A DNA stretch of 64,000 nt from assembly GCA_963662155.1 (NCBI GenBank), contig OY759269.1, positions 22,310,878 through 22,374,877 of the forward strand, read 5' to 3'. The DNA is from Lamellibrachia columna. Taxonomy: Eukaryota > Annelida > Polychaeta > Sabellida > Siboglinidae. Made by a program: the position numbers and the translations under genes. Positions 23,101 through 35,514 of this stretch are shown here, one piece after another (position 1 is the first letter of the stretch; every line of letters begins with the position of its first letter). The notes under the pieces are model-generated. The model was not told the DNA's origin. It searched no databases and saw nothing but the letters and a program-made list of their open reading frames with translations.

Positions 23101-25057
23101 ACCTTGGTCCCCGGTGTATGTATCCGGACACCTTGGTACCCGGTGTATGTATCCGGACACCTTGGTCCCCGGTGTGTTTATCCGGAAACCTTGGTCCCCG
23201 GTGTGTGTATCCGGACACCTTTGTCCCTGGTGTATGTATCCGGACACCTTGGTCCCCGGTGTATGTATCCGGACACCTTGGTCCCCGGTGTATGTATCCG
23301 GACACCTTGGTCCCCGGTGTATGTATTCGGGTTGACCAGTGTTCCATATAAGGAAATCATACAATTAGCTTTCGGAAGTGAAATGATAATCCAGTTCCGT
23401 TGAAATGCTACACAGAAGTTACGTACGACAATTTGTGAAAAAGTCGACTGCCGTACTATCTATATCTGGATCGTAGTGAATTGATGGTTCCTAGATCCAG
23501 ACGATACCGGCACTGGTTCATGGATCCAGACGATACCGGCACTAGTTCCTAGATCCAGACGATACCGACACTGGTTCCTAGATCCAGACGATACTGGCAC
23601 GGGTTCCTAGATCCAGACGATACCGGCACTGGTTCGTGGATCCAGACGATACCGACACTGGTTCCTAGATCTGGACGATACCGACACTGGTTCCTAGATC
23701 TGGACGATACCGGCACTGGTTCTTGGATCCATACGATACCGGCACTGGTTCCTAGATCCAGACGATACCGGCAATGGTTCTTGGATCCATACGATACCGG
23801 CACTGGTTCCTAGATCCAGACGATACCGGCACTGGTTCTTGGATCCATACGATACCGGCACTGGTTCCTAGATCCAGACGATACCGGCAATGGTTCGTGG
23901 ATCCAGACTATACCGGCACTGGTTCCTAGATCTGGACGATACCGGCACTGGTTCGTGGATCCAGACTATACCGACACTGGTTCCTAGATCCAGACGATAC
24001 CGGCACTGGTTCCTAGATCCATACGATACCGGCACTGGTTCTTGGATCCATACGATACCGGCACTGGTTCTTGGATCCATACGATACCGGCACTGGTTCC
24101 TAGATCCAGACGATACCGGCAATGGTTCGTGGATCCAGACTATACCGGCACTGGTTCCTAGATCTGGACGATACCGGCACTGGTTCGTGGATCCAGACGA
24201 TACCGACAATGGTTCCTAGATCCATACGATACCGGCACTGGTTCGTGGATCCAGACGATACCGGCACTGGTTCCTAGATCCATACGATACCGGCACTGGT
24301 TCCTGGATCCAGACGATACCGGCACTGGTTCTTGGATCCAGACGATACCGGCACTGGTTCTTGGATCCATACGATACCGGCACTGGTTCCTGTATCCAGA
24401 CGATACCGGCACTTTTTCCTGCATCCAGACGCAGTAGATTTACAAGACGGTAATCGACCACGAGTATACAAACACTCAGTAAATCGATGAATGGGGAAAC
24501 CTTGGTCCCCGGTGTATGTATCCGGACACCTTGGTCCCTGGTGTATGTATCCGGACACCTTGGTCCCTGGTGTATGTATCCGGACACCTTGGTCCCCGGT
24601 GTATGTATCCGGACACCTTGGTCCCCGGTGTATGTATCCGGACACCTTGGTCCCTGGTGTATGTATCCGGACACCTTGGTCCCCGGTGTATGTATCCGGA
24701 CACCTTGGTACCCGGTGTATGTATCCGGACACCTTGGTCCCCGGTGTGTTTATCCGGAAACCTTGGTCCCCGGTGTGTGTATCCGGACACCTTTGTCCCT
24801 GGTGTATGTATCCGGACACCTTGGTCCCCGGTGTATGTATCCGGACACCTTGGTCCCCGGTGTATGTATCCGGACACCTTGGTCCCCGGTGTATGTATTC
24901 GGGTTGACCAGTGTTCCATATAAGGAAATCATACAATTAGCTTTCGGAAGTGAAATGATAATCCAGTTCCGTTGAAATGCTACACAGAAGTTACGTACGA
25001 CAATTTGTGAAAAAGTCGACTGCCGTACTATCTATATCTGGATCGTAGTGAATTGAT
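20161..25057. repeat. Composite higher-order repeat, 1572-bp period, built from two 29-bp arrays
   Basis: Array A units (GGTTCCTAGATCCAGACGAT plus ACCGGCACT, 29 bp) fill 20161-21290, 21914-22860 and 23486-24430. Array B units (GGACACCTTGGTCCCCGGTG plus TATGTATCC, also 29 bp) fill 21349-21760, 22921-23332 and 24493-24904. A constant junction (TTTACAAGACGGTAATCGAC) and a constant spacer of about 150 bp after array B link them. Corresponding points lie at 21343, 22915 and 24487, an exact 1572-bp spacing. The second and third copies look identical; the first differs at few sites, such as GACATCATAC versus GAAATCATAC after array B. Confidence 0.95.
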
Positions 25058-25345
25058 GGTGGATTGTAGTGAATTGAGGATGGAATATAGTGAATTCAGG
25101 ATGAAAACTGTAGTGAATTGAGGATGGAATGTAGTGAATTGAGGACGGACTGTAGTGAATTGAAAGTGGGCTGTCGTGAATTGAGGATGGAATATAGTGA
25201 ATTGAGGATGGAACGTAGTGAACTGAGGATGGTCTATATAAGGAATTGAAGATGGGCTGCAGTTAACTGGTGATGGCATGTAGTGAACTGAGGATGGACT
25301 GTAGTGAATTGAGGATGAAAACTGTAGTGAACTGAGGACGTAATG
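25057..25345. repeat. About 21-bp tandem repeat
   Basis: Diverged copies of GTAGTGAATTGAGGATGGA. The array starts at the end of the 1572-bp repeat, whose spacer ends ATCGTAGTGAATTGATGG, so it may have been seeded from that sequence. Confidence 0.88.
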
Positions 25346-25926
25346 AGGCAATGTTGTCACATCAGAACAATTCACGACTTTAATTTTAAGTAAAGGCTAC
25401 ACACTGCGTTGTAAAACTGAACGTGCATATGCAAAATTATTTAGGAATATACATTTAAATCAATCATTTATCAATGAACAATCAACCGGGCCAAATTTTG
25501 CCATAATTAAAATAATTCAGCACTGATATGCAAGATACGCTATGTACATATAGATATGTGCTATGCGGCAATGCCAGTCAACTGATTAGTGTATGGACTG
25601 CGTTTATGTGTGTACTACAATGCTAAAAAGCAATTCTAAAAATTTTAATAAATTACTTGGACGATGTTGACTACTTTCCCTAGACTAGATAATGTATATT
25701 ACCCTGTTTTGAAACTATTTACAGCATGTGCTTGTTTGTACAATTTGACACGTATGCATGGAGTTTCAGAAGTATTGTCTTAAACACGTATACGTATCCA
25801 CGATTCAGAATAAACAATAACTCAACGCAGAGTCGATAGATACTTGGGAGATGTCTTTGCATTTTGACAGTTTTACAATGATTCGATTATATATAATCAT
25901 GTAGTAAATTGCACTTAAGAGCGTGG
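25346..25926. other. Non-coding, AT-rich spacer
   Basis: No repeat or coding signal recognised. Confidence 0.5.
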
Positions 25927-27175
25927 AACGGTCTGCTCTGTGTGACCTTCTCGTTGTGGCATCACGTGCTCTGTGTGACCTTCTCGTTGTGGCATCACGT
26001 GCTCTGTGTGACCTCGTCGTTGTGGCATCACATGCTCTGTGTGACCTCCTCTTTGTGGCATCACGTGCTCTGTGTGACCTCGTCGTTGTGGCATCACACG
26101 CTCTGTGTGACCTCGTCGTTGTGGCATCACAATCTCTGTGTGACCTCCTCGTTGTGGCATCACATGCTCTGTGTGACCTCTCGTTGTGGCATCACATGCT
26201 CTGTGTGACCTCGTCGTTGTGGCATCACATGCTCTGTGTGACCTCGTCGTTGTGGCATCACATGCTCTGTGTGACCTCTCGTTGTGGCATCACATGCTCT
26301 GTGTGACCTCGTCGTTGTGGCATCACATGCTCTGTGTGACCTCGTCGTTGTGGCATCACATACTCTGTGTGACCTCGTCGTTGCGGCATCACACGCTCTG
26401 TGTGACCTCCTGGTTGTGGCATCACGTGCTCTGTGTGACCTCCTCGTTGTGGCATCACATGCTCTGTGTGACCACGTCGTTGTGGCATCACATGCTCTGT
26501 GTGACCTCGTGTTTGTGGCATCACGTGCTCTGTGTGACCTCCTCGTTGTGGCATCACATGCTCTGTGTGACCACGTCGGTGTGGCATCACATGCTCTGTA
26601 TGACCTCCTCGTTGTGGCATCACATGCTCTGTGTGACCTCCTCTTTGTGGCATCACATGCTCTGTGTGACCTCCTCTTTGTGGCATCACGTGCTCTGTGT
26701 GACCTCTCGTTGTGGCATCACATGCTCTGTGTGACCTCCTCGTTGTGGCATCACATGCTCTGTGTGAGCTCCTCTTTGTGGCATCACATGCTCTGTGTGA
26801 CCTCCTCTTTGTGGCATCACGTGCTCTGTGTGACCTCTCGTTGTGGCATCACATGCTCTGTGTGAGCTCCTCTTTGTGGCATCACATGCTCTGTGTGACC
26901 TCCTCTTTGTGGCATCACGTGCTCTGTGTGACCTCGTGTTTGTGGCATCAGATGCTCTGTGTGACCTCCTCTTTGTGGCATCACATGCTCTGTGTGACTT
27001 CCTCGTTGTGGCATCACGTGCTCTGTGTGACCTCTCGTTGTGGCATCACATGCTCTGTGTGACCTCCTCGTTGTGGCATCATATGCTCTGTATGACCTCG
27101 TCGTTGTGGCATCACATGCTCTGTGTGACCTCCTCTTTGTGGCATCACATGCTCTGTGTGACCTCCGCGTTGTGG
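25927..27175. repeat. 33-bp minisatellite, about 38 copies
   Basis: The unit is GCTCTGTGTGACCTCCTCGT followed by TGTGGCATCACAT. Several units lack 2 bp (CCTCTCG in place of CCTCGTCG). These recur every five to ten units and shift the frame, so long ORFs end at them. Blocks containing the short unit recur around 26175, 26275, 26700, 26830 and 27030. Confidence 0.95.
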
Positions 27176-27345
27176 CAGACAAATGTTCATTCTCAGGACG
27201 AAGTGCTGCGTCGCCCTCTCGCAGGCAGACGTGAGATCTCACGAACTTCTCAATTGAGGCGCTGAATGTTTCGAGGGTTGTCTTTATCAACGTTGTTCTT
27301 CAAAACGTAGTCCTGCGGGTTTATGTCTGGTTAAAGAGGAGAGCA

Positions 27346-27553
27346 AGGAGATCGCACTGAAGGAGATCGCATTGAAGGAGATCGCATTGAAGATGATCGC
27401 ACTGAAGGAGATCGCATTGAAGGAGATCGCACTAAAGGAGATCGCATTGAAGGAGATCGCATTGAAGGAGATCGCATTGAAGGAGATCGCATTAAAGGAG
27501 ATCGCACTGAAGGATATCGCATTGAAGGAGATCGCATTGAAGGAGATCGCATT
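27346..27553. repeat. 15-bp tandem repeat, about 14 copies
   Basis: The unit GGAGATCGCATTGAA is repeated with few changes; it reads KEIAL in one frame. No gene context was found around it. Confidence 0.95.
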
Positions 27554-28037
27554 GCCACCAAACTTCTCTAAGAGTAGGTTTATCCATCGTCTACTCAGCA
27601 TTATTATTGTAACAAATTAAACGATTATAAATATGTGTGGCAGCAAAATATAACTTGGTCACACACGGAAAATGTGCGATTTCTCGATTTGTATAGGTTG
27701 TTACGAAGTCTGCTGTCATGCTTGTGATGCTTAATTCATATACTTCGGTTAATTTAGAAATGTTTTCATTTATTACACTACCATGCGCTCAGTTGAATTA
27801 TGGTTTTCGTTTACTTTACCGTTAACGGGAATGTGCCGCTTTTCATTGGTTGGTTGAACGACTGTTTTATGGGACATTGTGAGACTGAACTATTCAATAT
27901 CTATATAGCATCAATATTGGCTAAAAATAATATCTATGCAAAACGTGTTACCATCGTGATCTTTCATATCTTAATAGTTACGAAAATACACGATTTGGCG
28001 ATGAAATAAAATATGTCAGTTTTACGACATTATAATA
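27554..28037. other. Non-coding spacer
   Basis: Nothing recognised between the 15-bp array and the hAT element. Confidence 0.5.
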
Positions 28038-28109
28038 GCTCAGACCAGGGGTCGGCAACCTTTTTGAATGGAGGGCCAAATAAGTGACTTTGAATAGGTT
28101 AGCGGGCCA

Positions 28110-28281
<172 letters not shown>

Positions 28282-28889
28282 CACTTGTGATAATTGGCAC
28301 AATGCAATTATATACCTTGTGTCTAGCAGTTGTATTGACCACTGTTGTGAATAGCACGTCCACGAATATGAATTATTATTATCGTCAAACATCAACGTCT
28401 GATTTTGAACAACAGTTGGATTATTCAAAGACACATTATTCAGGTTACGTGTTCTTGGCATGCCGCTGATGCCATATTGACCCGTGTGACACTGACGCCT
28501 GTTGCTGGTGATGTTGCTGCGCTAATAAGTGGCCCACACCTGGCTGCAGACTTGTTCCTGCGCGCCTCAGCTCACTTCGGTGTACTACAGGAGTTCTTCA
28601 TATCGCGCATTCATCTCGGTCACAAGGTGCTGGAACTGCCGGTAGTTTAGACAGCGAGAGCGAACACAGTTTAGTCTTCACGGCGACCCTTATTACGTTC
28701 TGCATTTTCATCGACTTGCCACACGGGCTTTCCCGTTGGGTGATGGAGTGTGTGAAGAGCTTTGCTTGGCGCCTCCTTAGTCTTGAACCTTTTCCATCAG
28801 CGTACAACTCCGTTCGCCATTTCGCTGGCAGGCGACGAACGTTAGTTAAAACAACACATTATCACTCAAACACAAATAAGGTAGTAGGG

Positions 28890-30580
28890 TAACCTGGGGC
28901 AACACGGTCCCTGGAGGTAAGACGGCCCCCACCACGTACTCAAAATATATAACTCTGAACGTTCCAAATCTGGTGCAAAATGAAGTTAATTCTATCTGAT
29001 ACCCGCCCGAAAGTTCAGCAACACGAGACAGACGTAATTAAATCAGTGTGTTTTTAAACTTTTATATGCATTGATCTAATATTTTGCCAATAGTAAAATG
29101 GTGAAACTCACCATACAACGGTGTGAATCATGAATCATGGACTTAATTGGTGACATGATAATATTATTAATCAGTTGACAGATCAAACAATACAAAATGT
29201 GGAATAGTATGTTGTGCTTTGTATACATATTATTAAGACACACGTCTCTGGGGCAAGACAGTCCCCATGCATATGGGGCAAGACGGTCCCTATGTCTTAT
29301 CCCACACGCACATGGTTACACTTTGTCAAATGTATTACACATGACCAATTATGTTTAATACATTGAATATAATATGGACATTGCATAATTTACCTTCTGC
29401 TAGCCCGTAGGCTGTAATTATGATGGAATATCACTACCACCAATATTAGATTATGTATGGATTGCAAGGTATGTATTATATGTTAACTCCCATTTAAATT
29501 TAACAACCATAATGGCCTGATCTATTACTATCATACCATTTGTATATAATATACATTTTAATTTCAGGCAATAGTTTCGTTATAACGCGGTAGTCGGGGT
29601 CCACGACTTCGGACCGCGCTGTACGCGAGGCGCGTTAGGTGTTCTCATATCTGCCACCAGGGAGCTACTAAACAACAGCGACCGCCGCCCGCTGCACCTA
29701 GCACAAGAACGCTGTCGAAGCCCCGTGTGCTTACAGCATTGTCTTATACGGCAATATGCAGTTTATGAAACTTATTAAACGAGTATACTAGCATCAACGT
29801 GTATTATTTTTAAATGTCACACCCTCTTGACTCTTGAACTGAATAAAACACATGTACGTACACCGTTATGGACTAGATCTACTACGATGATGATGTACTG
29901 GACCGCCAGGCCTACGAATCGAAAATAATAACCTGGACCTGAGCAGCCGAAAACGTATAAATTATGATTTGACAAAAGTAGTATGTAAGCTGATAAAAAA
30001 CAGAAAACGACAATAGGTAGGATTAATAATTGTTTCACTTCGTCTTTCAACTGATCTCGACCAAAGCATAAATTTATTACGCACCACTTAACATCGATTC
30101 ATCACTTCATGTGCGGATGACGAATTCGTATTTTTGCGCACCGGTAGAGCCTTGGGTTAGGAATTTGACATGTTGGTTTCGCGTCGCGAAAACGATTAAA
30201 TTTACGATGTAATGGAAGCATGTCATTTCCCCCAAGTGTGATATACTAAATGCATTTAAAACTGTTTATCTGATTCTTACGCGAGGCGTATTTGTGAATC
30301 TCGATTGCAATTTACAAACCATCGAAGCGAAGCGAGCAACAGCGATTGATGTCGGCGGTAACGCAAAACAAACAACACGTTGATACTCATTCACTGACAT
30401 TGTTCGCCTAATGTTTCTTGAGAATTGTCAAAGTAATTCTAAGTAGGTTTAAGCAGGCCCGAATTCGGGGTCCACGACCGACCGCGTTATATCCGAATCC
30501 GCGTAATAACGAGGCGTGACTGTATAAGTAAAAACCACGGGGAGGAACCACGTGTTACCCCAAGGATGGGGCAATATGGC
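28890..30580. mobile_element. Nested repeat material inside the hAT element
   Basis: CCTGGGGCAACACGG at about 28893 and, inverted, CGTGTTACCCCAAGG at about 30550 look like diverged inverted ends. Between them, GGCAAGACGGTCCC-type motifs occur at 28918, 29253 and 29278. CGGGGTCCACGAC occurs in the same orientation at about 29597 and 30468. The second is followed by CGCGTTATATCCGAATCCGC and AATAACGAGGCGTGACTGTA, resembling a Tigger/pogo-type terminus (inverse of CAGTCACGCCTCGTTAT). I can support that it is repeat-derived, but not its exact structure. Confidence 0.5.
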
Positions 30581-31195
30581 TTTTGGGGATATTTACTATT
30601 TTTCAAATGCAACTTAGTTAGGTTGTTTATTTACTGAAAATAGTTTTCCAATGGGTAACGCACAGATCTGTCCACAATGTGAACACATTAAATACAAGCT
30701 AAAGTTGTTTAATTGTGTGTTCCTTAGGAGGGCCGCGCTGCATACTTTCATGTTTGCATACGCAAAAGTGAATTAATTAAATATTAAAGGAAGTAAAAAT
30801 ACATATTTGGTATATTATTATGTTCATCACGTGGACATGTTATTTTGTATACCAATGTGGCAGGGGCGGGCCGCATTTTGCACAATATCGTTGTCAGTCC
30901 GCGGGCCGCATGAAATAGCTACGCGGGTCGCAGTTGGCCCGCGGGCCGCAGGTTGCCGACCCCTGGCTCAGACCAATCAATATTCATCACTGTAACGTTA
31001 TTGGTCGGGTGCTTTATTGATTTGTCAAATTCCCGTTTTACACAATTTATGACAGTAACTATACTAAAGTAAAAGCAATAATAAAACATTACGTTGATCA
31101 TTATTAATTTAGATGTAGGCCTTCATTGTGATAGAACAATGTATCAATAATAATGGCAGCCCGATATGTTTGTGTTCAATGTATCAATAGTAATG

Positions 31196-31532
<337 letters not shown>

Positions 31533-31607
31533 AATTTGATCTTTACTAAGTTAATATGAACAACACCAGTAGTAACTCACATTTTAGTGTTTACTGTTTG
31601 GGTCCAG

Positions 31608-31608
31608 A

Positions 31609-31685
<77 letters not shown>

Positions 31686-31708
31686 TGTGTATGTGCGTGT
31701 GTGTGTAT
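31608..31708. repeat. (GT)n followed by (GTGC)n microsatellite
   Basis: About 17 GT dinucleotides pass directly into about a dozen GTGC units, then back to GT. Confidence 0.96.
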
Positions 31709-32759
31709 AGATATATACATATGAACTTTCATACTCCAGCCTAATATCTAATAAACGAGCAGCTGTACCATCAAGGAATAACGCACGATATTCCGTATAA
31801 ACAGTTTGTAATAATATACTCTCTTTAACAGGTCCGCCTCTGGACTTTTTCGCCGGTAATTACGTCAGCATTCGCCGCGGATGAAAGGAGAAAATTAACG
31901 GTGTCTTTGCGTGAGTTACATCCACGAGTCTTCTCTTGTCTGTACGGCAATAAAGCAGACGATACATCAATCGGATACTGCATATCTGTGCATGTGTTAC
32001 TGGCCTTGGTAGGGCGTTGACCGACTGCCTGCGACATGGCCACATGTAAATTACCAAACAGAGCAAGTGTCTCGCCGAAACACAAACGGCTGGAGCGTTC
32101 GATGGCACCGCCACATGCAAGAGCTCGTCGTGTCTGGACATAACATCATGTGTCATATATACACGTACAAGAGCTGTGCAAGTCCGAATAAACAACACCG
32201 ACGATCTCACTGGCAGTGGAAACTCGGCGGAGTTCAAAGACATACAACGTGTGTATACAATAGCACAACATAACCATTGTGTGGCATTGATAGTTTCGGG
32301 AAAAACATGCAATCGCGACTCACTTAAACAGGTTTCCGTCGCAAAAATTTAAAAGGAGTCATGTTAGACATATCGAGTTTACATAAGTTACTATGTTAGC
32401 TGACAATATCTCATTTGTTGTTGGCCACTTTACTTTCGGGCAGAGCAGTGCATAATAATATATCTTCCCAAGGAACACATAAACGCAAAATCACAACATG
32501 TTTTAGCAGTTCATATTTTTTTGTCTGTAAAACGACGCACAGTAGAAAATGTTACATGGGAACTACAAATACTTGGATGCACATCGCCTAAATCTTCTGT
32601 TACAAAATGTGTTACATGGCATTGCAATATAGACATGTTTTAATTGATCATAAATTTCCAGTTAACGAAGGGATTCGGTTGTGGTGTCTACTTCTCCAAT
32701 ATGAGCGCACCGCGTGGTCTCTGGTTCATACATGCGACGGACGGAGTTTCCTGCCATCT
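31709..32759. other. About 1 kb without recognisable features
   Basis: Overlapping frames of up to 150 codons exist at 31860-32312 on the minus strand, but none has family resemblance or exon signals that I trust. Confidence 0.45.
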
Positions 32760-34480
32760 TCCTTGCCAACATTACGCTTATAATCATATTCTTTGTCAAC
32801 ATTACACCACCATCAAATAATCTTCTTTGTCCGTATTACACCATCATCAGAATATCTGTTTTGTCCGCATAATGCCATCATTAGAACATCTCTCTTCTTC
32901 ATTGAAACATATTCTTTGTCAACATTACTCCATCACTGAACATTTTTTTTCTTCAGCATTACACCATCATTGGATCATATTTTTGGCAGCATTGCACCAT
33001 CATCAGAACATCTTTATTGTTAGCATTACACCACCATCAGAACATCTTTATCAGCATTACACCATCATTGGAACATCTTTGTCAGCATTATACTATCATG
33101 GGAACATCTTATTTGTCAGTACAATGCGATCAGTGGAACATCTTCCTTGTCAGCATAATACGATCAATGGAACTTCTTCCTTGTTGGCATTATACAATCA
33201 ATGGAACATCTAATTTTTTAGTATTACACCATCATTAGAACATCTCCTTTGTCAACAATACACCGTCACCAGTACATCTTTGTTAACGTTAACATGTCTT
33301 TGTCAATATTACATCATCATTGGAACATATTTTTGGCAGCATTACACCATCATCAGAACATCTTCCTTGTCAACATTACACCATCATTGGAACATCTTCT
33401 TTGTCATTACTACACCATCATCGGAACATATCTGTCATTATTACATTATCATCAGAACATCTTATTTATCAGCATTACACCACCATCAGAACATCTTCTT
33501 TATCAGCATTACACCACCATCAGAACATCTTCTTTGTTATTATCACACCATCATCAGAACATCTTCTTTGTCATTATTACACCATCATCGGAACATCTTT
33601 TTTTCAGCATTACACCATCATCGGAAAATTTTTTTGTCAGCATTACACCATCATCAGAACATCTTCTTTGTTAGCATTACACTATCATCAGAACATCTTT
33701 ATCAACATTGTACCATCACCAGAACATCTTTGTCAGCACTAAACCAACATCTCATTAGTCAGTACTGTACGATCGATGGAACATCTTCCTTGTCGGCATT
33801 ATACGATAAATAGAACATCATCCTTGTCGGCATGGAACAATCTACTTTCAATGGAACATCTACTTTGTCAGTATTACACCATCATCAGAACACACCTTCT
33901 TTGTCAGCAATAGACTGTCACTAGAACATCTTTGTCAACATTACACCATCATTGGAACATGTTTTTTTCCAGCATTACACCATCATCAGAACATCTTCTT
34001 TGTTAGCATTACACCATCATTGGAACATCTTCATTATCAGCATTAGACCATCATTGGAATATCTTCTTTGTCATCATTACACCATCATCAGAACATCTTT
34101 TTTTTCAGCATTACACCATCATTGAACATCTTCTTTATGAACATTATACCACCATTTGAACATCTTCTTTGTCAGCATTACACCATCACGGGAACATCAT
34201 TATTATACGATCAATGGAACATCTTCCTTGTGGGCATTATACGAGCAATGGAACATCTATATTGTAAATAATACACCATTATCAGAACATCTTCTATGTT
34301 ACCATTACACCATCATTGGAACATCTTCTCTGTCAGCATTACACCATCATCAGAATATCTTATGTGTCAGCGTTACCATATCCTACGACCACTTCGTTAG
34401 TCATCATTAATCCAATCATATGGACATATTCTCTGCCAGCATTGAACCAAAGATACGGGCATATTCTCTGTCAGCATTAA
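32760..34480. repeat. Diverged minisatellite of about 33 bp
   Basis: The recurring core ACACCATCATCAGAACATCT is followed by TCTTTGTCAGCATT, with many substitutions and small indels. There are about 50 units. It is markedly more diverged than the other arrays in the window, so probably older. Confidence 0.93.
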
Positions 34481-34727
34481 ACCAGGTATCTGACCATTGT
34501 CTCAGCATCATCATCAAAGCAGCTTCCCTGGCCTCACTACGTCAATTTCCCCAATAGATTCGCGAGAATCACGCCGTGTATTGACGAATCTTTATCAGCA
34601 GAACTGCGCCCGGCCTCAAAACACTTTCTTCCCGTAGAAACATCTACTATCAAAACCTCTCGTCCCTGCTCCTTTGCAGTCTACTCGTCATCATCAGCCA
34701 TTGAAGCGAGGATGACATAGACACTGG

Positions 34728-34812
34728 TTGTGACTTCATATATGGCTAGTCAGTCCGGTCTTAACCCGCCACAGCGTCCTACTGCGCGGACACTTATAGT
34801 CAAGATGAGGTA
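34728..34812 (+). repeat. Dispersed repeat, first copy
   Basis: TAGTCAGTCCGGTCTTAA and ACTTATAGTCAAGATGAGGT recur at 36093-36196 in the same order and orientation, with the connecting sequence diverged. It is probably a transposon fragment of unknown type. Confidence 0.7.
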
Positions 34813-35440
34813 CATGGAGATGATTTGTTAGACTGGTAATGGCTCTCATCTTCCTGATCTCTCGCTTTTTGGCTACGGTTGCTAGTGGTTGGCTTCAAAC
34901 AACTTAGTGCCTTTTTGTTTGATCGATCGCCAGTTAATACATGATCGAACCTCGGATTCTCGTGTGTCCGAGTCGATCTGAAATCTTTTCAAGGTGAATT
35001 GGAGCAGGCATTTAAAGTGTTTCCTGTGTCCTCCTTGCTCGGGCAATATTGTATCAGGCATAGGAATAACGTGGCCGACTCAGTATGCCACCACCACCCA
35101 TTCTTTATAACTTTCATAGACGATATCGCACGAAAGAGAAGGAATAACGTGTCGGAGATATCTTTCCAGCGCGTCTCGTTATGCAATTTGTTTTCCGGTC
35201 CGGCGCCCACCGCGTACTGCATGTTCAGTGCGTGTCGCTACTTTGTACCTGTCAATTCGGCACACATGGAGTCTTTCAAGCGACAGGTAAACAATTGTCC
35301 TTCGCTCGACGTTGACAAATGCCATCAACGTCGCAGTTCCGGTAGTGACACCGTTTCTATGTCATAAAATGTCGGCACAAAGAGACGCAACATCAGTTGG
35401 AATCTCCTGTGCGACAAGCTTGCGTCTCACATGTGACAGC
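34813..35440. other. Upstream region of the secreted-protein gene
   Basis: A 122-codon frame at 34999-35367 lacks an ATG start (it begins at TTG) and shows no family features. I do not call it a gene. The stretch is relatively GC-rich and may hold regulatory DNA for the gene that follows. Confidence 0.4.
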
Positions 35441-35446
35441 GTCCGG

Positions 35447-35490
35447 CCAATCGAAAGACGCGTTGCATGCTTCAATCAGAGCCTTAAATA
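35447..35490 (+). promoter_or_regulatory. Candidate core promoter (CCAAT and TTAAATA)
   Basis: GGCCAATCG (35445-35453) lies about 35 bp upstream of a TATA-like CCTTAAATAG (35482-35491). Transcription would then start near 35515, a short distance ahead of a good splice donor at 35591. Inferred from position and motif only. Confidence 0.5.
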
Positions 35491-35514
35491 GAAGCGGAAT
35501 GTTTAGAATCGTCA

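Noticed and set aside
20091..24975. Many overlapping frames on both strands (PVSSGSRNQCRYR-type and SGHLGPRCMYPDT-type)
   Set aside because: All derive from the two 29-bp arrays. Both strands are open in several frames at once, which is expected of repeats without stop codons and not of genes.
25909..27290. Frames of up to 193 codons (LCVTSSLWHHM and ALCDLVVVASH types)
   Set aside because: By-product of the 33-bp array; frames end wherever a 31-bp unit occurs.
34999..35367. 122-codon frame upstream of the secreted-protein gene
   Set aside because: It starts at TTG rather than ATG, has no recognised domain, no clear splice sites, and lies in the presumed upstream region of another gene.
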